This document shows positions 44,279 through 53,033 of a stretch of 64,000 nt of DNA, piece by piece; the stretch's first letter is position 1, and each line of letters starts with the position of its first letter. Below the pieces are notes generated by a model, which was given only the letters and a program-made list of their open reading frames with translations, ran no database searches and had not been told where the DNA came from. A program made the position numbers and the translations under genes. Origin of the DNA: Candidatus Contubernalis alkalaceticus (GTDB lineage: Bacteria; Bacillota; Dethiobacteria; SKNC01); the NCBI RefSeq assembly GCF_022558445.1, contig NZ_CP054699.1, forward strand, positions 700,001-764,000, given 5' to 3'.

Positions 44279-45208
44279 TCAAACCGCTTTGCCTTCAGGT
44301 ATCATTTCCAACGACAGATGGGGATGATTTTTTTGCAGGATTTGGGTAATTTTATTTTTAGTGTCAATAATATCTTTCTTGAAGTAACTGGGTTCTTTGG
44401 TGGAAATATAGATCAGAATGATATATTGGCTGCCATTTTTACTTATAAATACATCTTCAATGATTAGTCCTTTAGGCATATTTGAAGAAACTACTTCTTC
44501 AAAATATTTACGTTTTTCTTGATCCTGCAAAGTCCCTCCGGCCATTTCGATTAATGAATCCCTGATAATTGTCACAGGCTCCATAATCAGCATAGAGGTA
44601 AGAAACAGGACAAATATGGAGTCTGCTAAATACGGAACAAAATCACCGCCCAGTTCGGCTCCCCCCATTGTTAAGAATAAGGCCACAACAACAACGCCCA
44701 GAGACAAAGTGCCATCAACAAAAGAAGACTTTTGCTCTGTGTTTAAAAGAATGCTCATATTACTCATGGACCGATTTTGTTGTCGGTAAAAAAAGGCAAG
44801 CCCGTAACTGAGAACCATGCAAACCACACCGTAAAAAACAATGGGCTTAAAGATAAGCATCGGAATGTTTTCTGTATGTCCTGTAAAGAACATAACGATA
44901 TGGATGACGGCCGTTGCCACAGACATTAACAGAATTCCCAGGATCATCAAGCCTTTAATGAAGCTGTATAGAGATTCGTAGAAAAATTTTCCGAGTGGAA
45001 AGGTTTTCGTTTTATGCGTTTTTATTGCTGCAATTTTCAGGGCCACTAATACACCCAAAAATATTATAAAACTATAATTACCGTCTAAAAGAACCGCCTC
45101 AGAATTCGAATAATAGTACGTAATCCAGGAAACAACTGCCATAATCAAATTGGCTGCAGCCCCTAAAAGCAACGCTCGTTTTTCCTTTTGATTTTGCAAA
45201 ATAATCAA
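44279..45208 (-). CDS. Cation diffusion facilitator family transporter
   Basis: 309 residues with about six membrane helices. LLLGAAANLIMAVVSWITYY and AVLLDGNYSFIIFLG form helices 1-2 with the first metal-site Asp; SSFVDGTLSLGVVVVALFL and ADSIFVLFLTSMLIMEPVTI lie later; the cytosolic C-terminus (GLIIEDVFISKNGSQYIILI) is the dimerisation domain. Such proteins export divalent metals in exchange for protons. The second-site HxxxD is not clear, so the metal is uncertain. It stands alone. Confidence 0.85.
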   Translation of the reverse strand: MIILQNQKEKRALLLGAAANLIMAVVSWITYYYSNSEAVLLDGNYSFIIFLGVLVALKIAAIKTHKTKTFPLGKFFYESLYSFIKGLMILGILLMSVATAVIHIVMFFTGHTENIPMLIFKPIVFYGVVCMVLSYGLAFFYRQQNRSMSNMSILLNTEQKSSFVDGTLSLGVVVVALFLTMGGAELGGDFVPYLADSIFVLFLTSMLIMEPVTIIRDSLIEMAGGTLQDQEKRKYFEEVVSSNMPKGLIIEDVFISKNGSQYIILIYISTKEPSYFKKDIIDTKNKITQILQKNHPHLSLEMIPEGKAV

Positions 45209-45327
45209 TCACTCCTTTGAATATAAACCGGTCACTACCCGCTAAAGGGAGCCCCGACAGACTCAGGGCCCCTTTCCAGGCATTGATCATTATTCCAAGC
45301 TTCAAGCCGGTTTTCAACGAAGCTGCA

Positions 45328-45599
45328 CTAAGATTGCTGAATCATTTGCTCTATAAGATCATGTATATCAAAAGGTATTGACATCCCATAACCACCGGCA
45401 ACCGAGTCTAAATCCCCTTCATCCAGTTCATCTGCAGAATCATTTGTAAAGATTTCTTCCAATTTCTGTGTTTCCTTCGCTGTCAGGTTCACACGTCGAA
45501 GGAATTCGCCAAAGCGATGACGGCTTCTGCAGACTCACACTGACCCAGCTGTTGTATTTGTTCTTCTGTGGCAGTTTGTAGAAAGGTTTTCAATAACAT
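45328..45599 (-). pseudogene. Nif11-type RiPP precursor, frameshifted
   Basis: On the minus strand, MLLKTFLQTATEEQIQQLG then QCESAEAVIALANSFDV reaches a stop. In the next frame NLTAKETQKLEEIFTNDSAD then ELDEGDLDSVAGGYGMSIPF and DIHDLIEQMIQQS complete a Nif11-like leader with its helix, the acidic stretch and the V-A-G-G cleavage motif, followed by a 20-residue core. One indel near 45508 separates the halves. The gene would encode about 90 residues, a substrate for a peptide-modifying enzyme. Confidence 0.75.
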
Positions 45600-45786
45600 T
45601 TTTCATGCGGTAAGGCTCCGGCGTCATCAGGTGGCGGCAGGAGATCCAGTTGCCGTCCACGTCGAGTGCGGCTCCATTTCTTCCGGAACCGCATCCTCTG
45701 TGAATCCCCTGGTTATGGTTGAAGAAAAATGATTTTCCAAGTTCTGCCCTCAAGGGGGAAAAACAGGGTTCCACTATCACCGGCAT
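45600..45786 (-). pseudogene. SPASM-type radical SAM peptide maturase fragment
   Basis: PCFSPLRAELGKSFFFNHNQ then GIHRGCGSGRNGAALDVDGN and WISCRHLMTPEPY resemble the C-terminal SPASM region of cysteine-rich-peptide radical SAM maturases. It runs straight into the RiPP precursor start, so a deletion has removed its last part. The catalytic radical SAM core is gone. Confidence 0.7.
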
Positions 45787-45839
45787 GCTGTCTTCTGACT
45801 ACGGCGCTCTTTCAAATAGGGTGAAAATTTTTATATTAT

Positions 45840-46020
45840 TTTAAACTAATTTTCACGTCACTATTAATTTTCTTTATTCAGCGCTTCTTGAAAAATTCAA
45901 GTAATCCTGTAAATTTTAACATGCAATGTCTACTCTTTCAACAAAAATTTTCTGTTATCATAAATTTGTATAAAAAGTAAAGCGCAGGTCTGATACAGGT
46001 ATTTATGCAAGAAGTTGATT
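45840..46020. other. AT-rich intergenic region
   Basis: No gene or hairpin recognised. It lies upstream of the RiPP fossil on its coding strand and could hold its former promoter. Confidence 0.3.
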
Positions 46021-46138
46021 CCTGGTACCGGCCCTTGCCCTTGGCAATTTCCAGAAACTCCCTCTCAGGGCCAGTCCCCCACAACTTTAGTCCCCCACAA
46101 CTTTAATTGCCGAAGGCAAGGACCGGAATCTCCGGGTA
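46021..46138. repeat. Family A composite, copies A6a (-) and A6b (+)
   Basis: 46021-46088 is a minus-oriented copy lacking its last stem arm; GTCCCCCACAACTTTA is then repeated, and 46105-46138 is the second half of a plus-oriented copy (TTGCCGAAGGCAAGGACCGG then AATCTCCGGGTAA). Two copies have recombined head to head. Confidence 0.75.
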
Positions 46139-46394
46139 ATGAGTCAAGGAAAAGGTTCTGTTGCAAATAATTCTGTAAATCCTACTGAATCTAAAAATAT
46201 ACAGAACTATACCTTTACCGCTTATTTTCAGGCAATACAAAAAGCCTGTTGATCAGCTCGATCTCCTCAAGGACATTTTTAGTACCGGCTTGGCCTTTTT
46301 TATCATAATGCATATCTTCAATTTTTATAAATATAGAATTGAAGTTTTAACACCTGACAATTGATTCGATTCCGGGGATAATACGGCAGGCTGA

Positions 46395-46500
46395 TTAGAA
46401 GTTTTTGAATCCCAGCATCGGTTTGATCATTCTCTTAATAAAACGATGGTCCTGTTCGACAATGCTGTTCAAATACTGCACCATTCTGTGCTGAACCTTG
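46395..46500 (-). pseudogene. IS6-family transposase remnant
   Basis: Minus strand: VQHRMVQYLNSIVEQDHRFI then KRMIKPMLGFKNF and stop. NxIVEQDHRxIKRxxxPMLGFK is the hallmark around the catalytic Glu of IS6/IS26 transposases. The rest of the element is absent. The sequence from 46501 to 46900 holds no gene I can support. Confidence 0.8.
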
Positions 46501-46901
46501 CATGACAGAACACCGTATTAGATTTCTTCCATTCTCCAGGAGTCGTTTGTTGGTTTGAGATGTTTTCTGATTTTTACACTCAGTACTGGAGGATACTCTG
46601 CAGCCGCATGATTGTTGTGTGGGATACTTCCATACCTTACTCAAGCATTATTTCTTGAAGGTTTCGATAAGACAGAGGATGTTTAAGTTTCCAACGGACG
46701 CAGAGGATGATGATTTCAAATTCCAAATGCTTCCACTTAAACAAAACTTCTTGCATAAGCGATTCTTTTCCGGAGTTAAACGTGGTATTATTTTATCAGA
46801 AAGTAGGGAATTGTTGCAGAAGAAAATTTTTTGCACCAGAACCCTGGAAATAAAGCCATTCGAGTTTTCGAATGAGATCCTAAGTTTTAAGGAGGAACGC
46901 A

Positions 46902-47744
46902 ATGAAAAAAATTGGTAGGGGCTGGTGGTTTATCATAGTCGTGCTGCCGGTAAGTTGGATTATCCAGTATTTATTGTTCTCAGGGGCTTTACCTAAAGTA
47001 GAAACCGGGCTTTATATGTTCGTCCCGATGGTTGTTGCCTTTTTGTTCTTTTTGTTCTCAAAACAAACTGTGAAGTCGCAAACGAGTCTCTTTACTCGGC
47101 GTACAGGTTTTTGGCCGTGGATTTTTGCAATAGGCTATCCGGTGCTTTGGCTTGGCATAGTTACCATTATTGCGATTTTGACAGGGTTGGGCGAATTTGA
47201 CCCTGATTTTGCTTCGCAGATATTCACTCCCGTTTTTTTACTATTCTTTCTCATGATGCTGGGTTCTATGCTCATATCTGTTTTTGGTGAAGAGTACGGC
47301 TGGCGCGGATACCTACTGCCTGCGCTGACCGAAAAACACGGCAGATTGTGGGGGACGTTTATTTTAGGTCTGGTTTGGGGGATTTGGCATATTCCTTCTT
47401 ATTTATTTCTTTACAGTGAAGCAGGTCTTGGCAATCCGATATTTCTCACGGCGGTAGGGGTAATCAATGTGGCGGTTGGTGCCTTCGCTTACAGCTATCT
47501 ATTTTATCTGAACGGCAATCTTCTTCCTTCAGTTCTGATGCACGCGATGTATAATGTCTTGGGACAAAGCTTGCTCTTTGGTGCCAAGAAAAATCCTGGT
47601 ATTTCTGACGCCGTTCCGGGATTGATTACGATCCACTGGCCTCATACCATGGGATTGATTATCACAACAGGCATGGTCGCTGCGGTGGTGTTTACATGTA
47701 TATTCACAAGGTCCAAAAAAACTGATATGGCTTCACGGATGTGA
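46902..47744 (+). CDS. CPBP-family intramembrane metalloprotease
   Basis: 280 residues with about eight membrane helices. The CPBP motifs are present: EEYGWRGYLLPALTEKHGRL (EExxxR), GLVWGIWHIPSYLFLY (second motif with His), and NLLPSVLMHAMYNVLGQ (third motif with His and Asn). These residues form the metal-binding active site of CAAX-protease/bacteriocin-processing-like enzymes. AAGGAGGAACGC precedes ATG. The substrate is unknown; it lies 1 kb from a fossil RiPP locus, probably by chance. Confidence 0.88.
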   Translation: MKKIGRGWWFIIVVLPVSWIIQYLLFSGALPKVETGLYMFVPMVVAFLFFLFSKQTVKSQTSLFTRRTGFWPWIFAIGYPVLWLGIVTIIAILTGLGEFDPDFASQIFTPVFLLFFLMMLGSMLISVFGEEYGWRGYLLPALTEKHGRLWGTFILGLVWGIWHIPSYLFLYSEAGLGNPIFLTAVGVINVAVGAFAYSYLFYLNGNLLPSVLMHAMYNVLGQSLLFGAKKNPGISDAVPGLITIHWPHTMGLIITTGMVAAVVFTCIFTRSKKTDMASRM

Positions 47745-47998
47745 CTACGCTCCTTGGGATCGAATCGATCTTAGGCCATTTTTTGGCCGCTAGCCATTAA
47801 CGTTTGCCTTGTTCAATTAATGAATCAAGGGAACCGCCGCAGCTGCTCTATAATAGTGGGGTAAAACTGAACAAACTTTGTTGGAAAAGATAATGAAATT
47901 TTGAGTCAGCCAGGTTGCAAAGGGTTGAGTGACAAGGTTCTAAATCTCGTGGATAAACTTAAACCTGCGTCTAAGGATATTAATATCTCACCGGGAAG

Positions 47999-48234
47999 CA
48001 AAAATAGTTGTACATGATGGTGAGAAGGTGGGAATATATAAGGAAAAAAAGAATAAGATTCATGCTGTAAATGTTACCTGCACTCACATGGGATGTGACC
48101 TTGCCTGGAATGCAGCAGAACTTTCATGGGACTGTCCATGCCATGGTTCAAGATTTACTTACGAGGGCGATATAATAGAAGGCCCGGCGCTAAAATCTCT
48201 TAGAACCGATGACAGTTTCAAATTTAATCCATAA
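47999..48234 (+). pseudogene. Rieske iron-sulfur domain fragment
   Basis: CTHMGCDLAWNAAELSWDCP then CHGSRFTYEGDIIEGPA is a complete Rieske 2Fe-2S ligand set (Cys/His, Cys/His). The preceding EAKIVVHDGEKVGIYKEKK matches the start of Rieske tails of DadA-type flavin oxidoreductases, reached after a frameshift near 47999. The oxidoreductase itself is gone. A GTG at 48028 could let the 68-residue domain be made alone. Upstream 47745-47998 shows no gene. Confidence 0.75.
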
Positions 48235-48271
48235 AGAGAAGCCGTTCAGTACAGCCTGAGCGGCTTTTCTT
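48235..48271 (+). terminator. Terminator after the Rieske fragment
   Basis: AGAGAAGCCGTTCAG pairs with CTGAGCGGCTTTTCT around TACAGC, with one bulge, followed by a short T stretch. Confidence 0.65.
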
Positions 48272-48304
48272 TGTATACACGGTAGAAAAAAATATTTATA
48301 TTAC

Positions 48305-49105
48305 CTAAATGGGAAGGTTTTTGCGACTGAAGAATAGAATCCCGCCGCCGTACATTACTGCCGCGACAATTAAAAAGATTACGTTGGCAGTAATGGTAAA
48401 GGAATTTCCGTCTAATAATTTTAAAGGATCCAGCAGGGTGAATAGGGAAAGATTACCCAACCATGCGTATTTTTCTCCTACATTGGCCAGCATGTTCAGT
48501 ACGAAAAACGCGATAGGCACTCCCGCACCAAAAGCCAGGGAGTTCTTGGTATCGTTAAAGATACAGGAAAAGAAAAAGCAGATCCCACTTATGGCATAGA
48601 AAGCGAACAGTGTGGTCAGGTTTAGTATGAGAAAACTGCTTATATCAAGCTCCCCAGGAAACATTGATTCACTAAAAGCGATTCCTGATAATGCAATCAG
48701 TCCCAGCAGTACAGTGACACTGGTTATCAAATAAAGGGCTTGGGTGGTTACAATGGTAACACGGGAGTTGGGGGTTGACAGAAGGTAGGCCATGGAACCG
48801 CTGTCCACATGTTTTGCCACCAACCGGTTCCCAACGATTATGCAGTAAATCATGGGGAACATAATGATAAGAAAGCCGTAATAGTAACTGGCAATGAAAG
48901 TGGTAAGGGTTGTTCCGATTTCTTCGAAGCCCATAGCGGCAACCAATTCCTTGGGCATGGTTTCCAGCATAGCTATAAGGCTGTCAATACTCTCCGGGTC
49001 AAACATGGATATGATTATTCCCATGTACATTATCATAATTACAAAAAAAATGGCAAGAGTAATCCAGTTTGATTTTGTGGTAGCCTTAAACAAGGTGAAA
49101 TTCAT
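48305..49105 (-). CDS. ABC exporter permease
   Basis: 266 residues from ATG at 49105, one base after the ATPase stop codon. It has six membrane helices: NWITLAIFFVIMIMYMGIII, ASYYYGFLIIMFPMIYCIIV, three in the middle and ANVIFLIVAAVMYGGGILFF. A cytosolic stretch between helices 1 and 2 has ESIDSLIAMLETMPKELVAA. It resembles ABC-2-type permeases of the Clostridium/Bacillus drug or bacitracin-type exporters. It pairs with the ATPase upstream. The substrate is unknown. Confidence 0.88.
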   Translation of the reverse strand: MNFTLFKATTKSNWITLAIFFVIMIMYMGIIISMFDPESIDSLIAMLETMPKELVAAMGFEEIGTTLTTFIASYYYGFLIIMFPMIYCIIVGNRLVAKHVDSGSMAYLLSTPNSRVTIVTTQALYLITSVTVLLGLIALSGIAFSESMFPGELDISSFLILNLTTLFAFYAISGICFFFSCIFNDTKNSLAFGAGVPIAFFVLNMLANVGEKYAWLGNLSLFTLLDPLKLLDGNSFTITANVIFLIVAAVMYGGGILFFSRKNLPI

Positions 49106-49106
49106 A

Positions 49107-49988
49107 TTACTGTACCCCCTGTCCATAATATTTCATAAACACCTGTTCCAGGCTTTGTGATGGGATATTCATCTCCAGCACTTTGCATTTAGCCAGCGTT
49201 TCAATAAAGCGGTCATAATTAGAACTTACATAGACTTCAACATGATTGTCCGTTATACTTCCAAGATCCAGTCCGCTGTTTTGAAGCTGTTTAACATCTT
49301 CTAAAGAGGCAACGGTTACTACAAAAGCCTTGCGTTGTGATGCCTTCAGGGAATGTACGTCTTCCACATCTACAAGCCGGCCCTCCCGTATGATCCCGGC
49401 CCGGTCACTGGTGCGGTCAATTTCCCCAAAGTTATGGGAAGACATCAAGATGGTTTTCCCCCGGGACTTTTCCTCCATAATTAAATCAATGAAATAGCGC
49501 TGCATCAGCGGGTCAAGGCCGCTGGTGGGTTCATCCAATATATAGACTTCAGGGTCGTGCATGAAAGCTGTGATAATGCCCAGTTTCTGCTTCATACCTT
49601 TAGACATTTTGCGAATCCTGCCGCCGGTTTCCAGTTCAAACCGTTGGATGAGATTGTTGGTACGGGTTTTATCCTTACATCGCCGCATTTCATTCATGAA
49701 TTTTAAAAACTGTGTGCCGGTCATATCGCTGAAAAAAGCAATTTCCCCCGGCAGATACCCTAAGAACTTTTGAATTTCCTTTGCCTGAGTTCGGCAGTCA
49801 AGTCCGTTAATGGTACAGCTTCCTTTATCAGCATTAGTAAATCCCAGCAGCTGGCGGATGGTGGTGGTTTTCCCCGAACCATTAGGCCCAAGGTAGCCGA
49901 ATACTTCCCCTTCCTCAACAGAAAAAGAAAGATCAAAGATTCCTTTTCCATTTTTATAGGTCATGGTAAGATCTTTAACCTCAATCAT
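49107..49988 (-). CDS. ABC exporter ATPase
   Basis: 293 residues. Walker A GPNGSGKTTTIRQLLG near residue 37, signature KMSKGMKQKLGI near 133, Walker B VYILDEPTSGLDPLMQ near 152 and H-loop SSHNFGEI are intact. The C-terminal about 80 residues (EDVHSLKASQRKAFVVTVAS, MNIPSQSLEQVFMKYYGQ) are typical of drug-export ATPases. GGGGAGGAGATC precedes the start. It drives the permease encoded directly downstream. Confidence 0.92.
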   Translation of the reverse strand: MIEVKDLTMTYKNGKGIFDLSFSVEEGEVFGYLGPNGSGKTTTIRQLLGFTNADKGSCTINGLDCRTQAKEIQKFLGYLPGEIAFFSDMTGTQFLKFMNEMRRCKDKTRTNNLIQRFELETGGRIRKMSKGMKQKLGIITAFMHDPEVYILDEPTSGLDPLMQRYFIDLIMEEKSRGKTILMSSHNFGEIDRTSDRAGIIREGRLVDVEDVHSLKASQRKAFVVTVASLEDVKQLQNSGLDLGSITDNHVEVYVSSNYDRFIETLAKCKVLEMNIPSQSLEQVFMKYYGQGVQ

Positions 49989-50200
49989 ATGATCTCCTCC
50001 CCTTAGTTTTGAAATGAGAAACTGTTATTTTATATTATCACCATAATAATCTTTAGTCCAGTCGTAGCTAAAGCGCTGGGCTTTATGCGGAGATTTATGC
50101 AACAAGCCAAATAATAATTTAATATAACTTGTTATATTTTTACAAGCCCCCGCATATTTTGAATGGAACCGTGCAAAATGAATAGGGGGTTGAAGAGTTA

Positions 50201-50428
50201 ATGTTCAAAAAGAAGTACTTAATAATCAGCCTTATCCTGCTGTTTACTATTGGTTGTCTTTTTGCAGGATGTGGGGAACAGGTTGAAGATCAGTTAGACA
50301 ATGTTGAAGATACGGTGGAAGATGTAATTGAAGATGTAGAAGATACTGAAGAAGTTGAAGATGATGAAGAGGACGAGACTGATGAGGTAGTAGCGGAAGA
50401 TTATGACGAAGAGGAAGAAGCGGAATAA
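50201..50428 (+). CDS. Small acidic lipoprotein, copy 2
   Basis: 75 residues, differing from the copy at 25094 by only a few residues (Ile for Met at 17, Asp-Tyr near 67). Signal peptide with lipobox LFAGC, then an Asp/Glu tail (VEDTVEDVIEDVEDTEEVED). It diverges from the intact exporter with a 210-bp shared intergenic region, so joint control is plausible. No family assigned. Confidence 0.78.
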   Translation: MFKKKYLIISLILLFTIGCLFAGCGEQVEDQLDNVEDTVEDVIEDVEDTEEVEDDEEDETDEVVAEDYDEEEEAE

Positions 50429-50457
50429 CTGGAATATAATAATATTGCACGGCTAAG

Positions 50458-50487
50458 AAGCGGGTTTTTATTGCCCGCTTTTTTTTA
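50458..50487 (+). terminator. Terminator of lipoprotein copy 2
   Basis: AAGCGGG/CCCGCTT stem with T-run, as at 25351. Confidence 0.85.
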
Positions 50488-50650
50488 TGAGAAGTGGGTA
50501 AATTCTTATAGCAGGTTTTACCGGCGATTTTAAACAGTTCAAGAATCCTTCAGGAAAAGTATGTTCAGCCGATTTACGGTGAACATGACGGTATCCCCAG
50601 TTATAACTATAAAAATTGGAAATGGATAGATTGTTTTTTTTCTTTTAAAC

Positions 50651-50680
50651 TTGACACCATAACGTAATCATGACATAATA
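50651..50680 (+). promoter_or_regulatory. Promoter of the MerR-VIT unit, copy 2
   Basis: TTGACA (50651-50656), 17-bp spacer, CATAAT (50674-50679), equal to the copy at 2401 apart from two spacer bases. Confidence 0.65.
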
Positions 50681-50699
50681 GAATTGCGAGGTGATTTTT

Positions 50700-51173
50700 A
50701 TGAGTGAACAGTACAGAATCGGAGAGCTGTCCCAAAAAGCAAATGTTACCAGGAGGACGATACACTATTATATCAGTAAAGGATTACTGCCTCCGGCTGA
50801 AGGTGCGGGGGTCAGCAGTTACTACAGCGACGAACACTTATACAGGATTCTTTTAATCAAAAAGCTGCAGGATAAGTATTTACCCCTTGAAAAGATAAAA
50901 GAAATAATCACCCGGCTTTCTTTGGATGAAGTAATTGAGCAGCTGGACACTGTAGAAGAGGGGGAGCATGACTTTATAAAGCACGAGATACGGTCAGATT
51001 ATGTAATCAGGCAGTCCCTTGCACCACACACTTTAGAGGACAGCACAGAATATATCAAGGTAATATTGGGGTCAGGGGTGGAACTGCACTATCCAAAAAA
51101 ACTGGAGGCAGAAAAACCAGGTTTGATTAACATCCTGGTAATGTATGCCAAAAAAATGATTAAAGAAGAATAA
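50700..51173 (+). CDS. MerR-family regulator, copy 2
   Basis: 157 residues, ATG at 50700 nine bases after GCGAGGTG. YRIGELSQKANVTRRTIHYY then ISKGLLPPAEGAGVSSYYSD is the winged helix; DKYLPLEKIKEIITRLSLDE starts the dimer helix. About 75-80% identical to the copy at 2450, most divergent at 95-120. It lies 13 bp before the VIT-domain gene, which it probably controls. Confidence 0.88.
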   Translation: MSEQYRIGELSQKANVTRRTIHYYISKGLLPPAEGAGVSSYYSDEHLYRILLIKKLQDKYLPLEKIKEIITRLSLDEVIEQLDTVEEGEHDFIKHEIRSDYVIRQSLAPHTLEDSTEYIKVILGSGVELHYPKKLEAEKPGLINILVMYAKKMIKEE

Positions 51174-51186
51174 AAGGAGGGAAATA

Positions 51187-51606
51187 ATGCAAACGGGATT
51201 AGTTTTTGCTAATGGCAGCAGTGTTGATATTCCCCTGAAACACGTAAAAATAAGTGGGAATATTTGTGGATTCCATGGTGAGTTTACAGTATTTCAAACA
51301 TACATCAATGACAGTTGGGACAGCATTGAAGTGATTTACACTTTTCCCCTGCCGGACACCTCGGTGGTAACCGGGTTTACGGCCAGTATTGGCGACAGGG
51401 TAATTAAGTCTGAAGTTCGGGAAAAAGACGAGGCCTTTGAAATCTATGAAAAGGCGGTAAGAAATGGGGACAGCGCTTTCCTGCTGGAACAGTTCAGGCC
51501 AAATATTTTTCAGATATCTCTGGGGCAGATTCTTCCCGGTGAAGAAGTAAAGGTCTCCATCATAATACTTGAAATTGAGTATATGGTAGAAGCGAGAACG
51601 TATTAA
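51187..51606 (+). pseudogene. VIT-domain protein, truncated
   Basis: About 125 codons of VIT domain: VFQTYINDSWDSIEVIYTFP, ITASIGDRVIKSEVREKDEA-like sequence, FLLEQFRPNIFQISLGQILP and GEEVKVSIII. At about 51580 it changes to sequence from the Fic promoter region (GGTAGAAGCGAGAACGTA) and stops. The vWA and C-terminal domains are absent; pieces of a related gene lie at 26052 and 37247. A lone VIT domain might still fold. Confidence 0.78.
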
Positions 51607-51725
51607 ATAGTCCTAAACCTAATTGTTTTATAACTTATATTTGAGTATAATCCTAATAGAGGTGATAGTTTTGAAAAAGATAATAAGCACTAAAAGAATA
51701 GAGAATAAAAAAATACAGGACTGGA
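51585..51725 (+). repeat. Copy of the Fic promoter and antitoxin start
   Basis: Matches 14790-14930: GGTAGAAGCGAGAACGTA, the TATAAT-type promoter, AGAGGTGAT ribosome site and TTG followed by 15 antitoxin codons, then breaks off. It cuts the VIT gene. 51726-51829 holds nothing recognised. Confidence 0.8.
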
Positions 51726-51829
51726 AATGACAGCAGATGATGGGGTGACTTTTACTGTATATCCATTAGCACATTAGCAAAAAATTTATATAAGCTACCA
51801 AAATGAATACGATATACGTTAATACTTTG

Positions 51830-51876
51830 AAACAGCTTGTTAGAGTTCGATTCACGGAACTCCAACAGGCTGTTTT
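51830..51876 (+). terminator. Long stem-loop, copy of the purH terminator
   Basis: AAACAGCTTGTTAGAGTT and AACTCCAACAGGCTGTTTT, as at 43103, followed by TTATTTTTT. Confidence 0.75.
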
Positions 51877-52042
51877 ATTTTTTGTCAGAAACGGTAATTG
51901 GCCTAACAAGTAATTTTACCTGAACTTAACGTTGTGTTTACAATAAATTGAAGTTGCAGTAGTAAAATTATATTAAATAGTATTCACAGGATATTACCAT
52001 CACTTAAAGCACGTAAATTAAACAAAAAGGAGGCTGTTTATT

Positions 52043-52174
52043 ATGCTGGACTTAATGACGGCCATATTCTTCTTGGTTTATATGTTTATAATAGGGTATT
52101 TTCATTACAAGCAAAGCAAATATAATGCAGACCGATGGCTTAATGAAATCCAAAAAAACAAGGCAAAAGTGTAA
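52043..52174 (+). CDS. 43-residue membrane peptide
   Basis: ATG at 52043 after AAAAGGAGGC. MLDLMTAIFFLVYMFIIGYF is one membrane helix, then a basic tail HYKQSKYNADRWLNEIQK. A frameshifted copy lies at 43153, in both cases after the same long stem-loop. Ribosome site, length and duplication support a real small gene. No function known. Confidence 0.55.
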   Translation: MLDLMTAIFFLVYMFIIGYFHYKQSKYNADRWLNEIQKNKAKV

Positions 52175-52515
52175 CATGAGCTCGAGGACAAACTCTCAGT
52201 ATGTTAAAGTGAAAAGGAATTTTTTAAGAAGATAATTAAATACGTTCTTTTGTGAAGATATTCATGAAAGAATAGAAATCTCATTGGAGAGTGTCCCGAT
52301 TATGGGTATGCTGCAAGCTGCATCGGACCCTGCTAAAACATTATTTTACTGCTAGAATTTTGAAAAAATCGTAGATTCTCCGGGCAACGGTCCGTTAACT
52401 TGTATTTAATTTATCAAAAAAAAACAGTTAGAAGGCAGTTTTGCATATATTGCAGTAGATAGAAAAAGCGAAGGAAAGTTTGTCCCATAAGGGGTAGTTA
52501 CTTACCAAAGAAGTA
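52175..52515. other. Intergenic stretch with a family A scrap
   Basis: AGATTCTCCGGGCAACGG at 52373-52390 recalls the end of family A. Otherwise I see no gene. Confidence 0.35.
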
Positions 52516-52542
52516 AAAACACAACTTTTCAGTTGTGTTTTC
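52516..52542. terminator. Terminator hairpin
   Basis: AAACACAAC and GTTGTGTTT pair around TTTTCA, with T/A-rich flanks. It stands at the end of the PstB fragment. Confidence 0.65.
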
Positions 52543-52547
52543 TGTCA

Positions 52548-53030
52548 TCATTTTTTTTCTATAAAATCCATACGATCCTTCACTTCATCATAAAGGCCAG
52601 CCAGCTTAAGTTTTTCAGAAATCAGGGTTTTTTTGTTCTGACGATCCATAGTAAAATGATAATCTAAAGCATAAGCCATATTTTTTTCAATGGAAAAGGG
52701 AAACGGAGTGGGGGTTTGAAACACAATCCCTATTTTTTGCCGCAAGGTTTCGCAGTTAAAATCTTTAATAGATCGATCTTTGAAAGTGATTTCGCCCTGG
52801 GTTTGGGCACTTACTTCTTCATCTAATAAACGATTTAAGGATTTTAGCAATGTGGTTTTACCACACCCGGAGGGGCCGATGAGTGCTGTGATTTTATTCT
52901 CGGGAAAAGCAATATTTACATCATTTATCAGATGATTATACTTCCTATTCCATAGTAAAAGACATGGTGGCTGTATTATAGAAATATGGAGCAAGTCAAA
53001 CAAAGCGTCCCCTTGACTCCTGGTGTTCAA
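52548..53030 (-). pseudogene. pstB: PstB-like phosphate ABC ATPase fragment
   Basis: NDVNIAFPENKITALIGPSG then CGKTTLLKSLNRLLDE is a PstB-type Walker A region, and GIVFQTPTPFPFSIEKNMAY the Q-loop. The frame stops after KDRMDFIEKK, before the signature and Walker B, and the N-terminal strand (FYYG) is out of frame. Not functional. Confidence 0.78.
52991..53018 (-). repeat. Family C repeat, second copy
   Basis: AGTCAAGGGGACG then CTTTGTTTGACTTGC on the minus strand; one mismatch to 16021-16048. Confidence 0.7.
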
Positions 53031-53033
53031 TGT

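Larger units (their letters stand above)
48288..50515 (-). repeat. Segmental duplication X, intact copy
   Basis: The intact counterpart of 23608-25405: two ABC exporter genes, a divergent lipoprotein gene and its terminator. Confidence 0.9.

Noticed and set aside
46619-46918. A 99-codon plus-strand frame upstream of the CPBP gene
   Set aside because: No ribosome site or family resemblance; composition looks random and it overlaps the start of the well-supported CPBP gene.
46902-47744. CPBP protease as the processing enzyme of the RiPP fossil
   Set aside because: It lies over 1 kb away on the other strand, separated by repeats and an IS6 remnant; nothing links them.
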